DNA from: JAJDTQ01 sp963422385
GTDB taxonomy: Bacteria; Desulfobacterota; Binatia; UBA9968; JAJDTQ01
Direction of reading: 5' to 3'
Assembly (NCBI GenBank): GCA_963422385.1
Contig: OY729432.1
Coordinates: 2,232,001-2,296,000, forward strand
DNA length: 64,000 nt
The notes below the pieces were generated by a model, which saw only the letters and a program-made list of their open reading frames with translations, had not been told where the DNA came from and searched no databases. Within the stretch, counting starts at the first letter, position 1; every line of letters starts with the position of its first letter. The position numbers and the translations under genes are program-made. Below are positions 39,355 to 48,329 of the stretch, piece after piece.

Positions 39355-40335
39355 CTAGGGTTTCCAGAGCCCGGCCTCCTTCCAGTAGCGCACGGCTCCG
39401 GGATGATACGGCACGCCGATCTTGTTGGTGAGAACCGCGGAATTTTTCTGGCCGTATTTGAAGTAGCGAACCTCGCCCGCCAGATTGTCCAGGTTTTGGT
39501 GGATCAGCTTGACGGCCTTGTAGACGAGTTCCTCGTTGGCGTCGGCACGGACAACGAGGTGCGGACCGCCGATGTCCACGGTTTCGATGTCCTTGTCGAA
39601 GGTTGGAGTGCCCTTCGGAATGGTGATCCGAGAGGTGTACGGGAGTGCCTTCAGGAACTTGTCGATGGCGCCGGGCTCCGGCCCGAAGTAGTCCGCGCCT
39701 TTCTCGGCCGCCAGACGCAAGGCTCCGGGAATCGGGCTCAGGCCCGAAACGATGCCCGGTGCCGCCACGATGATGCGGTCGCCGAGCTGCGTGTACAGGT
39801 CACTCAATCCCGCATAGACGCGCTTGATGTCCTTGTAGTCCATGCCGTGGGCGTTGAACATGGGCTCCATGAACGCGTCCCATGTCTTGCCGGTGCCCAC
39901 GCCCACGCGTTTGCCCTTGAGGTCCTTGAACGAGCGCACCGGGCTGTCGGGCAGAGTCATGAACGCGAAGGCATTGGGGAAAAGGCCCATCGCCAGTGCC
40001 ACGGGATGCTTTTTGTCGAACTTCAGGATCCCGTGGTATGCGGGATAGGAGTTGTTCGCGGCGACGACGCCCATGAAGATCTGTTTGCGGTCGATGAGAC
40101 GGATGTTCTCGCGCGAGCCTTCGGTGACCGCCGCGGTGACCGGAATCTTGAAGTTCTGTTCCAGCAACTTGGCCACGCCGCCTGCTACCACGTAGAAGGC
40201 GCCGCCGATGCTGGCGCCGCCGATCTCCAGGCTCTTCGGCATCTCCGCCGCGGTCGCCCGCTGCGGGCCGGAGGCCCACGCCATGGCCGCCACCGCGACC
40301 GCCGCCAGCAACACCTTGGGTCTCGGACTTCTCAT
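39355..40335 (-). CDS. TAXI family TRAP substrate-binding protein
   Basis: 326 residues. Signal peptide 1-30 (ending ATAAE), then IGGASIGGAFYVVAGGVAKLL, here quoted only to show the TAXI start, and VTEGSRENIRLI. The family binds glutamate-like or other organic acids for the TRAP permease encoded next. GAGGAGG precedes the ATG at 40335. Confidence 0.92.
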   Translation of the reverse strand: MRSPRPKVLLAAVAVAAMAWASGPQRATAAEMPKSLEIGGASIGGAFYVVAGGVAKLLEQNFKIPVTAAVTEGSRENIRLIDRKQIFMGVVAANNSYPAYHGILKFDKKHPVALAMGLFPNAFAFMTLPDSPVRSFKDLKGKRVGVGTGKTWDAFMEPMFNAHGMDYKDIKRVYAGLSDLYTQLGDRIIVAAPGIVSGLSPIPGALRLAAEKGADYFGPEPGAIDKFLKALPYTSRITIPKGTPTFDKDIETVDIGGPHLVVRADANEELVYKAVKLIHQNLDNLAGEVRYFKYGQKNSAVLTNKIGVPYHPGAVRYWKEAGLWKP

Positions 40336-40500
40336 GAATTACCTCCTCGCTGAGTTGATGGACGCCGGCTTGGTGTCAACCTGACGGCCGACGAATTCGC
40401 GTAAAATAGGATGGATGCTTTTGCCAGTCAACCCCAAAAAAACGCCTATGAGGGAGGGGCCGGGGCAGAGCCTCGCACCCGGAGCGCGCCCGAACGTGTT

Positions 40501-41313
40501 TCAGAAAGGCCCCCCGCGGTAGCCCAGCACCACGATTTCCGTCTTCCGGGGCAGCGCCGCCCTGCTGATGGCCAGGGAGCCGTCCGGGACGGTCCTCGTG
40601 GGGAACCCTTCGGTGAAGATCCGCACCCGTTCGAGATCGTCACGGTAGTGCATGGGGATGGCCATTTTCGGCTTGATCTGCCGCACCACCTCCCGGGCGG
40701 TATAGGGGCCCATGGTGGTGCGGCCGCCGATGGGCACCAGCGCGACGTCGACCTTGCCGAACTGCTTCAGTTGCTTGGCCGTGAGCTCGTGGGCCAGGTC
40801 GCCCAGATGCGCAACGCACAGCCGGCCGAGATCGAAGACGAACGCCGCCCCCTTGAAGAGGTCGCCGTCGGGACGGCTTACGTAGATGGGTACGCTGTAC
40901 ACCAGGACGTCCTTGACCGTGGTTCTCACCTGGTTCCACTCGTACCCGTCCCGCGTTTCTCCGAGACCCCGAAGGATTATGGGCCGGCCGTGCACTATGG
41001 CGACCCAGTTGTGGTTCTGATGTTCTCTGCCGATGGTGACGAGGTGGGCGGAGACGTCGGGGACCGGGTACCATCCCGGCGCCAGGGGATCCATGACGGC
41101 CCGCGTGCCGCGGCTGGTGACGAGCTGGAAGAAGCTGTGGCCGAAGTAGTGCAGGGTGGCGTCGGCAGTCGTGGCGTCGGCAGTCGCGGCGTACGCCGGC
41201 CGGAGCAGACGGCTGGCAAAGCTTTCCTGCTTGCAGGCGCCGAGTAGGTGGCCGTGGCAGAGCAGCAGGAAGAGGAGAGTGAACGGCACCGCTGTGCGGC
41301 ACGCCTTGCGCAT
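40501..41313 (-). CDS. MBL-fold protein with altered metal motif
   Basis: 270 residues with an N-terminal signal or lipoprotein-like segment (1-27, ending LLGAC, then a linker to about 45). The UlaG/RNase Z-like fold is recognised from LHYFGHSFFQL, GTRAVMDPLAP and IPMHYRDD. The usual HxHxDH motif reads R96-E-H98-Q-N100-H101, so one His and the Asp are replaced. A second His region (CVAHLGDLAHELTAKQL) is intact. Enzymatic activity is therefore uncertain. The start ATG at 41313 follows AAAGGA. Confidence 0.75.
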   Translation of the reverse strand: MRKACRTAVPFTLLFLLLCHGHLLGACKQESFASRLLRPAYAATADATTADATLHYFGHSFFQLVTSRGTRAVMDPLAPGWYPVPDVSAHLVTIGREHQNHNWVAIVHGRPIILRGLGETRDGYEWNQVRTTVKDVLVYSVPIYVSRPDGDLFKGAAFVFDLGRLCVAHLGDLAHELTAKQLKQFGKVDVALVPIGGRTTMGPYTAREVVRQIKPKMAIPMHYRDDLERVRIFTEGFPTRTVPDGSLAISRAALPRKTEIVVLGYRGGPF

Positions 41314-41413
41314 CTGCTCATCCTTTCGCGGGAGACGGAACCCCTTGCGTCGAAGTGAGGAACGACCCGGCCCATGGCCGGAACGGTGCCCATCTTCGCG
41401 CAATGCTTTCCAT

Positions 41414-41443
41414 TTGACAAGCCGGTGGCTCGTGCCCTAGAAG
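41414..41443 (+). promoter_or_regulatory. Candidate promoter of the second Fe-type importer
   Basis: TTGACA (41414-41419) and TAGAAG (41438-41443) are 18 nt apart, 90 nt upstream of the binding-protein gene. The spacing is one more than ideal. Confidence 0.4.
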
Positions 41444-41532
41444 GAGCGTTGCATGTACGAGCGGGCAGGGTGCCCATCCGTGCGCATGCACCAAGCTTCC
41501 GCAGGAGGCAAACCCGAGAGGAGGACATCCTT

Positions 41533-42573
41533 ATGAAGGCACTATACCTTACCGTCGCGTTACTGTTCCTGACCGTGTCCGTGGCGTGGGGCCAGAGCGA
41601 TACCCTCAAGAAACTGGCCAACTACAGCGGACCCGCGGCGGGCTACGAGAAGATGTTGCATGAGGGGGCCAAGAAGGAAGGCAAGGTGGTCTGGTACACG
41701 TCGCTCAGCGGCAAGTCCTACAGGACCATACAGTCGGAATTTGCCAAGAAATATCCGGACGTGAAGATCGAGGTCTATCGGGCCGGGAGCAAGGATATTT
41801 CGGCCAAGGTCCTCGCCGAGCACAAGGCCAAGAAACACCTTGTGGACGGGATCGAGAGCACCCCGGGCGTCCTGCAGTTGTTCCGTGAGAGGAAGATCAT
41901 CACGCCCTACACCAGCCCGGAGCACAAGAGATGGCCGGATGAGCACCAGACCAAGGCCAAGAGTGGCGGGGTGTGGTGGGTCACCGACCGCGAGTCCTTC
42001 ATCGGCCTTGGGTACAACACCAACAAGCTGCCCAAGGACAAGGCACCCAAGAGCTTCGACGACCTCCTGAACCCGGCTCTCAAGGGCAAGATCGTCATGA
42101 GCGTTCAAAGCACCGGCGACCGGATGCTGGGACGCATGATCGCGGTCAAGGGCATGGAATACATCGAGAAGCTCAAGAAGCAGGAAATAAAGCTCGTAAA
42201 GATCTCCGGCACGGCCACTCGGGACCTGATCATCTCGGGCGAGTTCGTGATGTCCCCCTCGGTGTTCCGCAATCACGCGCTGGTGAAGATCAACGAGGGA
42301 GCGCCGCTGGGATGGAACGCCTTGGATGAAGTTCCGACCAACGCCGGTGGCTCCGCGGTGTTCACCAATTCGCCGCATCCCCATGCCGGGCTGCTGCTCA
42401 CCAATTTCGTGCTGACCGATGGACAGAAGCTCCTGCAGAAGTTCCACTACGGCATGGCGTGGTTGGATTATCCGTTCAAACGGGTGTACCCCGAACGGGG
42501 ACTGAGCTCGAGGGAGTACAACAAGGTCTCGAAGAAACTGAACAAGCTGTTGCGTTCAATCGCCCGCAAGTGA
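41533..42573 (+). CDS. Periplasmic Fe3+/polyamine-type substrate-binding protein
   Basis: 346 residues. Signal peptide about 1-20 (ending SVAWGQ). EGKVVWYTSLSG, then DRESFIGLGYNTNKL and NPALKGKIV are family 1 binding-protein (FbpA/PotD-like) features. It is the receptor of an importer whose permease follows by about 140 nt. GAGGAGG lies 9 nt before the ATG. No ATPase gene follows; the nearest is on the opposite strand at 47288. Confidence 0.88.
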   Translation: MKALYLTVALLFLTVSVAWGQSDTLKKLANYSGPAAGYEKMLHEGAKKEGKVVWYTSLSGKSYRTIQSEFAKKYPDVKIEVYRAGSKDISAKVLAEHKAKKHLVDGIESTPGVLQLFRERKIITPYTSPEHKRWPDEHQTKAKSGGVWWVTDRESFIGLGYNTNKLPKDKAPKSFDDLLNPALKGKIVMSVQSTGDRMLGRMIAVKGMEYIEKLKKQEIKLVKISGTATRDLIISGEFVMSPSVFRNHALVKINEGAPLGWNALDEVPTNAGGSAVFTNSPHPHAGLLLTNFVLTDGQKLLQKFHYGMAWLDYPFKRVYPERGLSSREYNKVSKKLNKLLRSIARK

Positions 42574-42715
42574 CGGACTTCATGCCCGACCTTCCGTTGC
42601 GGTCCATCCGGGCGACCGCGGAACTCGAGGGCAGGACGCGAGCCCTCCCTCGGGGTTCCGGTGGTTGTCGACGACCGGTGCGCCCGGGACGAGCCGCCAA
42701 CAGGAGTTGCTACAG

Positions 42716-44491
42716 TTGAGCAGAGACGGAGCAGCACTGAAGGAGTCCGGTTCGCCCAAGGGCGGGGCCTTGGCATTCCTTGACGTCTTCCGTCCCAGCA
42801 GGCAGGGCCGTGACTACCCGCTGTGGTTGTTCATACCCTGCGCGGCCGTGCTCCTGTACCTCGTCATCCCGCCGCTGGTTTTCATCATCTATTCGAGTTT
42901 CGTTCCTTCCGAAGACTCGGACATCGTCGGCCTGACGCTTCAGAATTTCGTCGAGATTTTCGAGGGCCTGTCGGAGTTCGAGACCCTGGTTTGGAACTCC
43001 GTCGTGTTTTCCGTGGGCAGCGCCGCTTGGGCGCTGGTCTTCGGCACCGCCATGGCCTGGCTGGCGGAGCGCAGCAACGCGCCGTTCCGCGCGGTTGCCT
43101 ACGTGGCGGCTTTCGTGTCGTTCGCCGTCCCGGGGCTGGTCAAGGTCATCGGCTGGATCCTGCTGCTGGGGCCGGAGGCGGGTTTCATCAACATGGCCGT
43201 GAAATCCGTCACCGGGATCGTGCCCATCTTCAACCTCTTCTCCATGAGCGGCATGATACTGGTGGAAGGGTTTCTGTGGACCCCCATCGTGTTCCTGCTC
43301 ATGGCGACGCCGTTCCGGTCCATGGATCCGTCCCTGGAGGAAGCCGCGGTGGTAGCCGGTAGCAACGACTGGCAGGTGTTCTGGAAGGTGACCCTGCCCA
43401 TGGCCATGCCCAGCCTCCTCTCGGTGCTGATCCTCACCTTCATACGCAGCATGGAGGCCTTCGAGATCCCCGCGCTGGTGGGTCTTCCCGCGGGCATCGA
43501 GGTCATGACGACCCAGATCTACCTTCAGTTGATCGAGGGGTTCGTGCCCGAGTACGGCTTCGCCAGCGCCTACTCCGTGCTTCTCATCGTTCTGGTCGGG
43601 TTGTGTCTGATTCCCTACTATCGCGTCACCCAGCACGCGCACCGGTTCACCACCATCACCGGCAAGGGGTTTCAGCCTCGGCGCAAGGACCTGGGACGGT
43701 GGCGCTGGCTGGGTGGGTTGGCGCTGCTGGGCCTGCCGGCGCTCCAGCTTCTGCCGCTCACCGCGCTCATCTGGTCGAGCTTCATGCCCTACCTGATCGT
43801 GCCATCGTGGGAGGCCCTCTCCCTGTTCACGCTCAACAACTACGTGGAGGCGTTCAGCGACGACAAGATCCTGCGCTCCGTCACGAACAACGTCACCATC
43901 AGCATGGTGTCCGCCACCGCTTGCGTAGGCGTGGCGTTCGTCACCGCTTGGCTGGTGACGCGCACCAACATCAAGCTGCGCTGGTACCTGGACCGGTTGA
44001 CCATGGTGCCGCTGGTGTTCCCGGGCATCGTCATGGGGGTAGCGGTCCTGCAGACCTACCTCACGGTTCCGATTCCCGTGTACGGCACCATCTGGATCCT
44101 GGTCATTGCCTTCTCGGCTCGCTATCTGCCATACGCCATGCGCTTCAGCCACGCCGGCCTCATCGGCATCCACAAGGAACTGGAGGAGAGCGCCACCGCC
44201 AGCGGCGCGAGTTGGGGCAACGTGGCGCGGAAGATCATGATCCCGCTGATGATGCCTGCCCTGTTCGCCGGGTGGATCTACATCTTCCTGATCACCATCC
44301 GGGAGCTGTCCGTCGCCCTGCTGCTCTACAGCCCGGGTTCCGAGGTGATCTCCGTGGTTATCTGGGAGCTTTGGGACAACGGCCATGTGGGGAGTCTGTC
44401 AGCCTTCGCCCTGGGCATCAGTGTCGGCACCGTTCTTCTGGCCACCCTGTTCTACAAGCTCAGCCGCCGCCACGGGTTGGACGTCCGCTAG
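42716..44491 (+). CDS. ABC transporter permease, FbpB-like double permease
   Basis: About 591 residues, roughly 12 membrane helices, two BPD_transp_1 domains. EAA-type loops: EEAAVVAGSNDWQVFWKV in the first half and EESATASGASWGNVARKI in the second. The TTG at 42716 is chosen because AACAGGAG lies 9 nt upstream; a TTG at 42665 gives a longer form. The TAG stop lies at the left tip of a MITE-like element (44488-44605), so the original C-terminus may have differed. Confidence 0.9.
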   Translation: MSRDGAALKESGSPKGGALAFLDVFRPSRQGRDYPLWLFIPCAAVLLYLVIPPLVFIIYSSFVPSEDSDIVGLTLQNFVEIFEGLSEFETLVWNSVVFSVGSAAWALVFGTAMAWLAERSNAPFRAVAYVAAFVSFAVPGLVKVIGWILLLGPEAGFINMAVKSVTGIVPIFNLFSMSGMILVEGFLWTPIVFLLMATPFRSMDPSLEEAAVVAGSNDWQVFWKVTLPMAMPSLLSVLILTFIRSMEAFEIPALVGLPAGIEVMTTQIYLQLIEGFVPEYGFASAYSVLLIVLVGLCLIPYYRVTQHAHRFTTITGKGFQPRRKDLGRWRWLGGLALLGLPALQLLPLTALIWSSFMPYLIVPSWEALSLFTLNNYVEAFSDDKILRSVTNNVTISMVSATACVGVAFVTAWLVTRTNIKLRWYLDRLTMVPLVFPGIVMGVAVLQTYLTVPIPVYGTIWILVIAFSARYLPYAMRFSHAGLIGIHKELEESATASGASWGNVARKIMIPLMMPALFAGWIYIFLITIRELSVALLLYSPGSEVISVVIWELWDNGHVGSLSAFALGISVGTVLLATLFYKLSRRHGLDVR

Positions 44492-44605
44492 GGAACATCT
44501 GAAAAACCCTCACCAGGATCCTAGAACCGGCGGTAATTCATTGATTTTCAGAAGTCGAAAACGCTTCAAACAGGACGCGAGGGAGATTTTTCAGAGGTTC
44601 CCTAG
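44488..44605. mobile_element. MITE-like element
   Basis: Terminal inverted repeats CTAGGGAACATCTGAAAAA (44488-44506) and its complement at 44587-44605 match at 18 of 19 positions. The 118-bp element has no ORF and both ends read CTAG, compatible with a TA or CTAG target preference as in IS5-type elements. It directly follows the permease gene and creates its stop codon. Confidence 0.65.
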
Positions 44606-44737
44606 GAGACTGGAACGCGGGGAGAAGGTGGAGGCACCGGACTGTTCGAACGAGACACGTAGGGGCGACCGGCAGGTCCCCCCTACCGGAGATCGTCCCA
44701 CCGACGTTTTAGGCTCGTAGCCCTCGAGATTCCCGAT

Positions 44738-45889
44738 ATGCCGACGAGAGCCACACCGCCGTTCCGTGCCGACCACGTGGGCAGCCTCCTGCGCCCGGCG
44801 GGGCTCAAGGAGGCCAGGGTGCGCCTCCTGGGGCCCGACACGGCCGAGAGCAATCTCGGCCCACACGGAAACGAGGAGCTGGCGCGCATCGAAGACGGCT
44901 TCGTCCGCGACGTCATCGCGCTGCAGGAACGCGTCGGCCTGCGCTCCGCCACCGACGGAGAATTCCGTCGCCGTAGCTGGTTCAGTGAGCTGATGATGAC
45001 TTGGGACGGCTTCTCCGCCACTCGTCAAGGCGCGGCATCACCCTTCAGTTGGCGCAACGAGGAAAACCGACGGCAGGATTTCACCGTCGTCTGGGTCAAC
45101 GGCAAGGTCCGCTGGCATCCCAGCGCGGTGGTCCGCGCCTTCGAGTTTCTCAACGCCAACACCGGCTCGGTGGCCAAGGTCACCATCCCGGCGCCGCCGG
45201 TGGTCTACTGCTTTGCAGGCGGCGACCCGGGGGTGCTGGGTCCCGTCTACGACGATGTCGATGTGTTCTGGGAGGATCTGGTGGCCGCCTATCGCCAGGA
45301 GCTGGCCGCCCTGGTGGCCGCCGGGGCACGTTACATCCAGCTCGACGACGTGGCCATCCCGTTCCTGTGCGACCCCACCTACGACGACGTGTTCCGCTCC
45401 TGGGGCTCCGGCCCCCAGGCCGTGCTTGCGGAGTATGCGCGGCGCATCAACCAGACCCTGGAAGGCCTGTCCGACGACGTCACCGTCACCATGCATCAGT
45501 GCCGCGGCAACCGGGAGGGGCTTTGGGCCGCCGCCGGAGGCTACGACCCCGTGGCCGAGGTGCTATTCAACGAGATCAACGTCCAGGGCTACTTCCTGGA
45601 ATACGACACGCCGCGAGCCGGCACCTTCGAGCCGTTGCGCTTTCTGCCCGCCGGCAAGGTCGTCGCCCTCGGCCTCGTCTCCACCAAGGGCCCGACCCTC
45701 GAATCCGCCGACCACCTCAAGCGCCGCATCGACGAGGCAGCCCGTCACGCCCCCCTGGAACGCCTCGCCCTCGCCCCCCAGTGCGGCTTCGCCAGCTCCT
45801 TCAAGGGCAACCCCCTCACCGAAGCCGACCAGGAAGCCAAGCTCGCCCGCATCGTCGAGGTCGCCCACGACGTGTGGGCGGACGGGTGA
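44738..45889 (+). CDS. MetE C-terminal-like (cobalamin-independent methionine synthase II family) protein
   Basis: 383 residues of the UROD/MetE-like superfamily. FRADHVGSLLRP is the conserved start. The zinc ligands appear to be H253 and C255 (MHQCRGN) and C349 (APQCGF), with a Glu in FNEINV. These stand-alone proteins (YxjG/YxjH-like) transfer methyl groups from unknown donors; folate dependence is not shown, as the MetE N-terminal half is missing. It stands alone, with no riboswitch recognised upstream. Confidence 0.87.
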   Translation: MPTRATPPFRADHVGSLLRPAGLKEARVRLLGPDTAESNLGPHGNEELARIEDGFVRDVIALQERVGLRSATDGEFRRRSWFSELMMTWDGFSATRQGAASPFSWRNEENRRQDFTVVWVNGKVRWHPSAVVRAFEFLNANTGSVAKVTIPAPPVVYCFAGGDPGVLGPVYDDVDVFWEDLVAAYRQELAALVAAGARYIQLDDVAIPFLCDPTYDDVFRSWGSGPQAVLAEYARRINQTLEGLSDDVTVTMHQCRGNREGLWAAAGGYDPVAEVLFNEINVQGYFLEYDTPRAGTFEPLRFLPAGKVVALGLVSTKGPTLESADHLKRRIDEAARHAPLERLALAPQCGFASSFKGNPLTEADQEAKLARIVEVAHDVWADG

Positions 45890-46102
45890 CTCTTCGTGCA
45901 ACGTCGTCTCGCAGCCTGGAGACCCCTAGATTCCACCGTCAAAATGGTTGATATTACGGCCTGAAACAACTATCGACCTCTCCAACGCAATCATCAAAGG
46001 CTATCGGGAGAGGTCCGACCGGTTCTTGGATGAACGACGGAAGGAGTGGGCCAGGCTAGTCGAGGAGCAGTTCGGAACGAAACCTGTTTGTGGGTCTCAA
46101 GG

Positions 46103-46522
46103 ATGGAGTCGTATGTTCAAGACATCGCGGAAAAGCTCTACGTCGAGTTGTCACGCAATGCCGCGGAGAGGGTAGTTCGTTCAATCCGAAGCGGGTGGGG
46201 TGGTTTCAACATTGACTATCCAAGATCTGCAGCGGCAGCTTGCATAGTGTTACTTGCATCTGTTCCCGGTCCGACGTCTTGGAACCCCCGCCTTGTGCTC
46301 CTTTCGGGAATCCAAGCCGTTCTTGAGGAGACGGGCGTCCAGGCTGATGCTGAGGAACCAAGGGACTCAATGGCTTCATATCTCCCACAGGATTCGGAGA
46401 TAACTGTCGCTAAACCAGTACAGTCTGGAATGCATGACCGGGAGTTCGACATTACGCCTAATCGCCTTAGGGGTTCCCGTATGGCAGGTTCGGGAAGTGA
46501 AAGCAGCGTGCATCGTGTATAG
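46103..46522 (+). CDS. Hypothetical protein, possibly a remnant
   Basis: 139 residues from the ATG at 46103 (MESYVQDIAEKLYVELSR...). No family recognised and no clear ribosome-binding site. The adjacent frame from 45948 encodes a plausible charged helix (SNAIIKGYRERSDRFLDERR, then WARLVEEQFG) that ends by about 46085, so the two may be halves of one frameshifted gene. GC content is lower than in the neighbours, and a HicBA module follows, which suggests horizontally acquired or decaying DNA. Confidence 0.3.
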   Translation: MESYVQDIAEKLYVELSRNAAERVVRSIRSGWGGFNIDYPRSAAAACIVLLASVPGPTSWNPRLVLLSGIQAVLEETGVQADAEEPRDSMASYLPQDSEITVAKPVQSGMHDREFDITPNRLRGSRMAGSGSESSVHRV

Positions 46523-46595
46523 GAATCTGTGACGAGTCTAGGGATGACGAGCCGTTACATGTTGCCGCAAGATCATTCGGCCAAGGGAGAACCAA

Positions 46596-46808
46596 GTGAG
46601 CACCGAATACACGATCGTCATCGAGAAGGACGAGGATGGTTACTACGTAGGTAGTGCTCCCATCCTTCCGGGTTGCCATAGCCATGGGAGATCTATCGAC
46701 GAGTTGCTTGAGCGGATGCAGGAGGCTATTGGTCTCTGGCTTGAGGTCAACGGCGAGGATTCTCCAAGCCCGCTCGAACTCGTCGGCATTCAACGAATCG
46801 CCGTATGA
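46596..46808 (+). CDS. hicB: HicB-family antitoxin
   Basis: 70 residues, GTG start, GGGAGAA 7 nt upstream. YTIVIEKDEDGYYVGSAPIL and PGCHSHGRSIDELLERM are the partial RNase H-like HicB fold. There is no C-terminal DNA-binding domain, so it is the short HicB form. It overlaps hicA by 4 nt (ATGA). It neutralises the HicA mRNA interferase. Confidence 0.88.
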   Translation: MSTEYTIVIEKDEDGYYVGSAPILPGCHSHGRSIDELLERMQEAIGLWLEVNGEDSPSPLELVGIQRIAV

Positions 46809-47035
46809 GCAGAATGCCGCGGGTCACCGGTGATCATGTGGTCCGATCTCTCAGGAAAGTCGGCTTCAATGTTATCCTCCAACGAGGAAGCCATGTGATC
46901 ATGCAGCACCCGGATGGACGAACCACCGTCGTGCCTGTCCATGGCAATGAGACGATTGGGATTGGCCTGATGTCCAAGATTCACAAGGATGTCGGAATCG
47001 GCCGAGAGCCATTCATCGATCTGCTCGGCGATTGA
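46805..47035 (+). CDS. hicA: HicA-family mRNA interferase toxin
   Basis: 76 residues, dsRBD-like fold. RSLRKVGFNVILQRGSHVIM contains the catalytic His (H30) in the GSH motif, followed by HPDGRTTVVPVH, all as in active HicA. The order here is hicB before hicA, the reverse of the E. coli arrangement but common elsewhere. Confidence 0.9.
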   Translation: MSRMPRVTGDHVVRSLRKVGFNVILQRGSHVIMQHPDGRTTVVPVHGNETIGIGLMSKIHKDVGIGREPFIDLLGD

Positions 47036-47087
47036 TCAGTCGTCGGTCGAGAAGCTGACGTCAGCGCCCAAGGACATAGTAAAGCGT

Positions 47088-47222
47088 GTCGGATTACGCT
47101 TCGCTAGCTAATCCGACCTACGCGTTACTCCGACAGGCTCCTAGCCTAGTGCCACCCCGGCGACCCTCGATACGGACGCCGTAGTCGCGCATCGCGGCGT
47201 CGGGCGTATGTATCGAGGGTCG
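47088..47222. repeat. Two neighbouring hairpin repeats
   Basis: First: GTCGGATTA (47088-47096) with TAATCCGAC (47109-47117), a palindrome of the REP-like GGTCGGATTA type. Second: CGACCCTCGATAC (47161-47173) with GTATCGAGGGTCG (47210-47222), 13-bp perfect arms. Between them is CGACAGGCTCCTAG (47131-47144), the end motif also found at 22869-22878. No gene was seen between 47036 and 47287. Confidence 0.7.
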
Positions 47223-47287
47223 AGATCGCGTTGGATCAATTCGACGGCGCGCTCCTCCGGTGGCCCCACCCGCCACCGCCGTCGGTT

Positions 47288-48304
47288 TCAGGGACCACGC
47301 GGTCGCCGGGTTGGAGGCCGTAGTTTTGTGCCTTGCCCATGGTCTCGGTCTCGTCCGATGAACTGATCGCCGAGGAACGTACGGGATACCAGCTCCCCTT
47401 CGAACTCGTTCTCGCCGCCGGTAGGCACGGGGCTTACCTCCAGATCCTCGGGCCGGATGCCGAGGGTCCCGGTGAGGCCCGGCTGATCGGCCCGCAGGGT
47501 CTTCAGGCTGCCCAGCGTCGTCCGGATGGTCCCTCCGGCGGTCGTTTCCGCATCCAGCCAGTTGATGGAACCGAAAAATTCGGCCACCACCCGATTCGCG
47601 GGTCCCTCGTAGAGTTCTTCGGGCGCGCCTACGGAGACGATGGCGCCCATGCTCATGACCGCTATGCGGTCTGCCACGACCATCGCCTCGACCTGATCGT
47701 GGGTCACGTACAGCACGGTGATCCTGAGACGTTTGGCCAGCTCGCGGATCTGTACCCGCATCTCCTCCCTCAGCCGCGCGTCCAGGTTGCTGAGGGGCTC
47801 GTCCATGAGCAACAGCTTCGGATTTACCGCCAGCGCCCGCGCCAATGCCACGCGCTGCTGCTGGCCGCCGCTCAGCAGCGGCGACGGGCGGTCGGCGTAG
47901 TCTTCCAGTTGCACCAGCTTCAGGGACTCGTGGACCCGTTCCCGCACCAGGGTTTTGGCGATCTTCTTCCGGCCGCGCGTCAGCGGCAATGCCACGTTCT
48001 GGAAAACGGTCATATGGGGCCAGATGGCATAGGACTGGAACACCATGCCGATCTTCCGGTCCTCGGGCGGTGCGCAGATTCCCCGGTGGCTGGAAAAGAC
48101 GGTGGCGCCGTCGATCTCGATCTCTCCGGCATCCGGCATTTCCAGACCGGCCACACAGCGCAGCAACGTCGTCTTCCCGGAGCCGCTCGGGCCCAGGAGC
48201 ACGAAGAACTCACCTTCGGCGACACCCTGTGTGACGCTGCCGAGAGCCTCTACCTCGTTGCCGCCGACTCTGAAGACTTTGCGCAGATCCTTGACATCGA
48301 GCAT
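47288..48304 (-). CDS. ABC transporter ATPase (FbpC/PotA type) with a frame-shifted tail
   Basis: 338 residues. Walker A GPSGSGKTT (38-46), Q-loop VFQSY, signature LSGGQ (144-148), Walker B LLMDEP (165-170) and THD are all present, so the ATPase core is intact. In the C-terminal TOBE region the sequence is normal to RTFLGDQFI and then becomes RDRDHGQG; the next frame reads ETMGKAQNYGLQPGDRVV, which looks like the proper continuation. A small deletion or sequencing error is inferred. Its position suggests it may have served the ATPase-less importer at 41533-44491. Confidence 0.85.
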   Translation of the reverse strand: MLDVKDLRKVFRVGGNEVEALGSVTQGVAEGEFFVLLGPSGSGKTTLLRCVAGLEMPDAGEIEIDGATVFSSHRGICAPPEDRKIGMVFQSYAIWPHMTVFQNVALPLTRGRKKIAKTLVRERVHESLKLVQLEDYADRPSPLLSGGQQQRVALARALAVNPKLLLMDEPLSNLDARLREEMRVQIRELAKRLRITVLYVTHDQVEAMVVADRIAVMSMGAIVSVGAPEELYEGPANRVVAEFFGSINWLDAETTAGGTIRTTLGSLKTLRADQPGLTGTLGIRPEDLEVSPVPTGGENEFEGELVSRTFLGDQFIGRDRDHGQGTKLRPPTRRPRGP

Positions 48305-48329
48305 AAGGGTCTCCGGAACGAGCGTGGCG

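Noticed and set aside
44492..44737. A riboswitch before the MetE-like gene.
   Set aside because: I saw no SAM, cobalamin or THF riboswitch core; the region is filled by the MITE-like element and unremarkable sequence.
46467..46793. A 108-residue minus-strand frame opposite hicB.
   Set aside because: It is the complement of the hicB gene with no ribosome-binding site and no family similarity.
47161..47222. CRISPR-like repeat because of repeated GTCG/CGAC blocks.
   Set aside because: There are only two arms of one hairpin and no regular direct repeats or spacers; no cas genes in the window.
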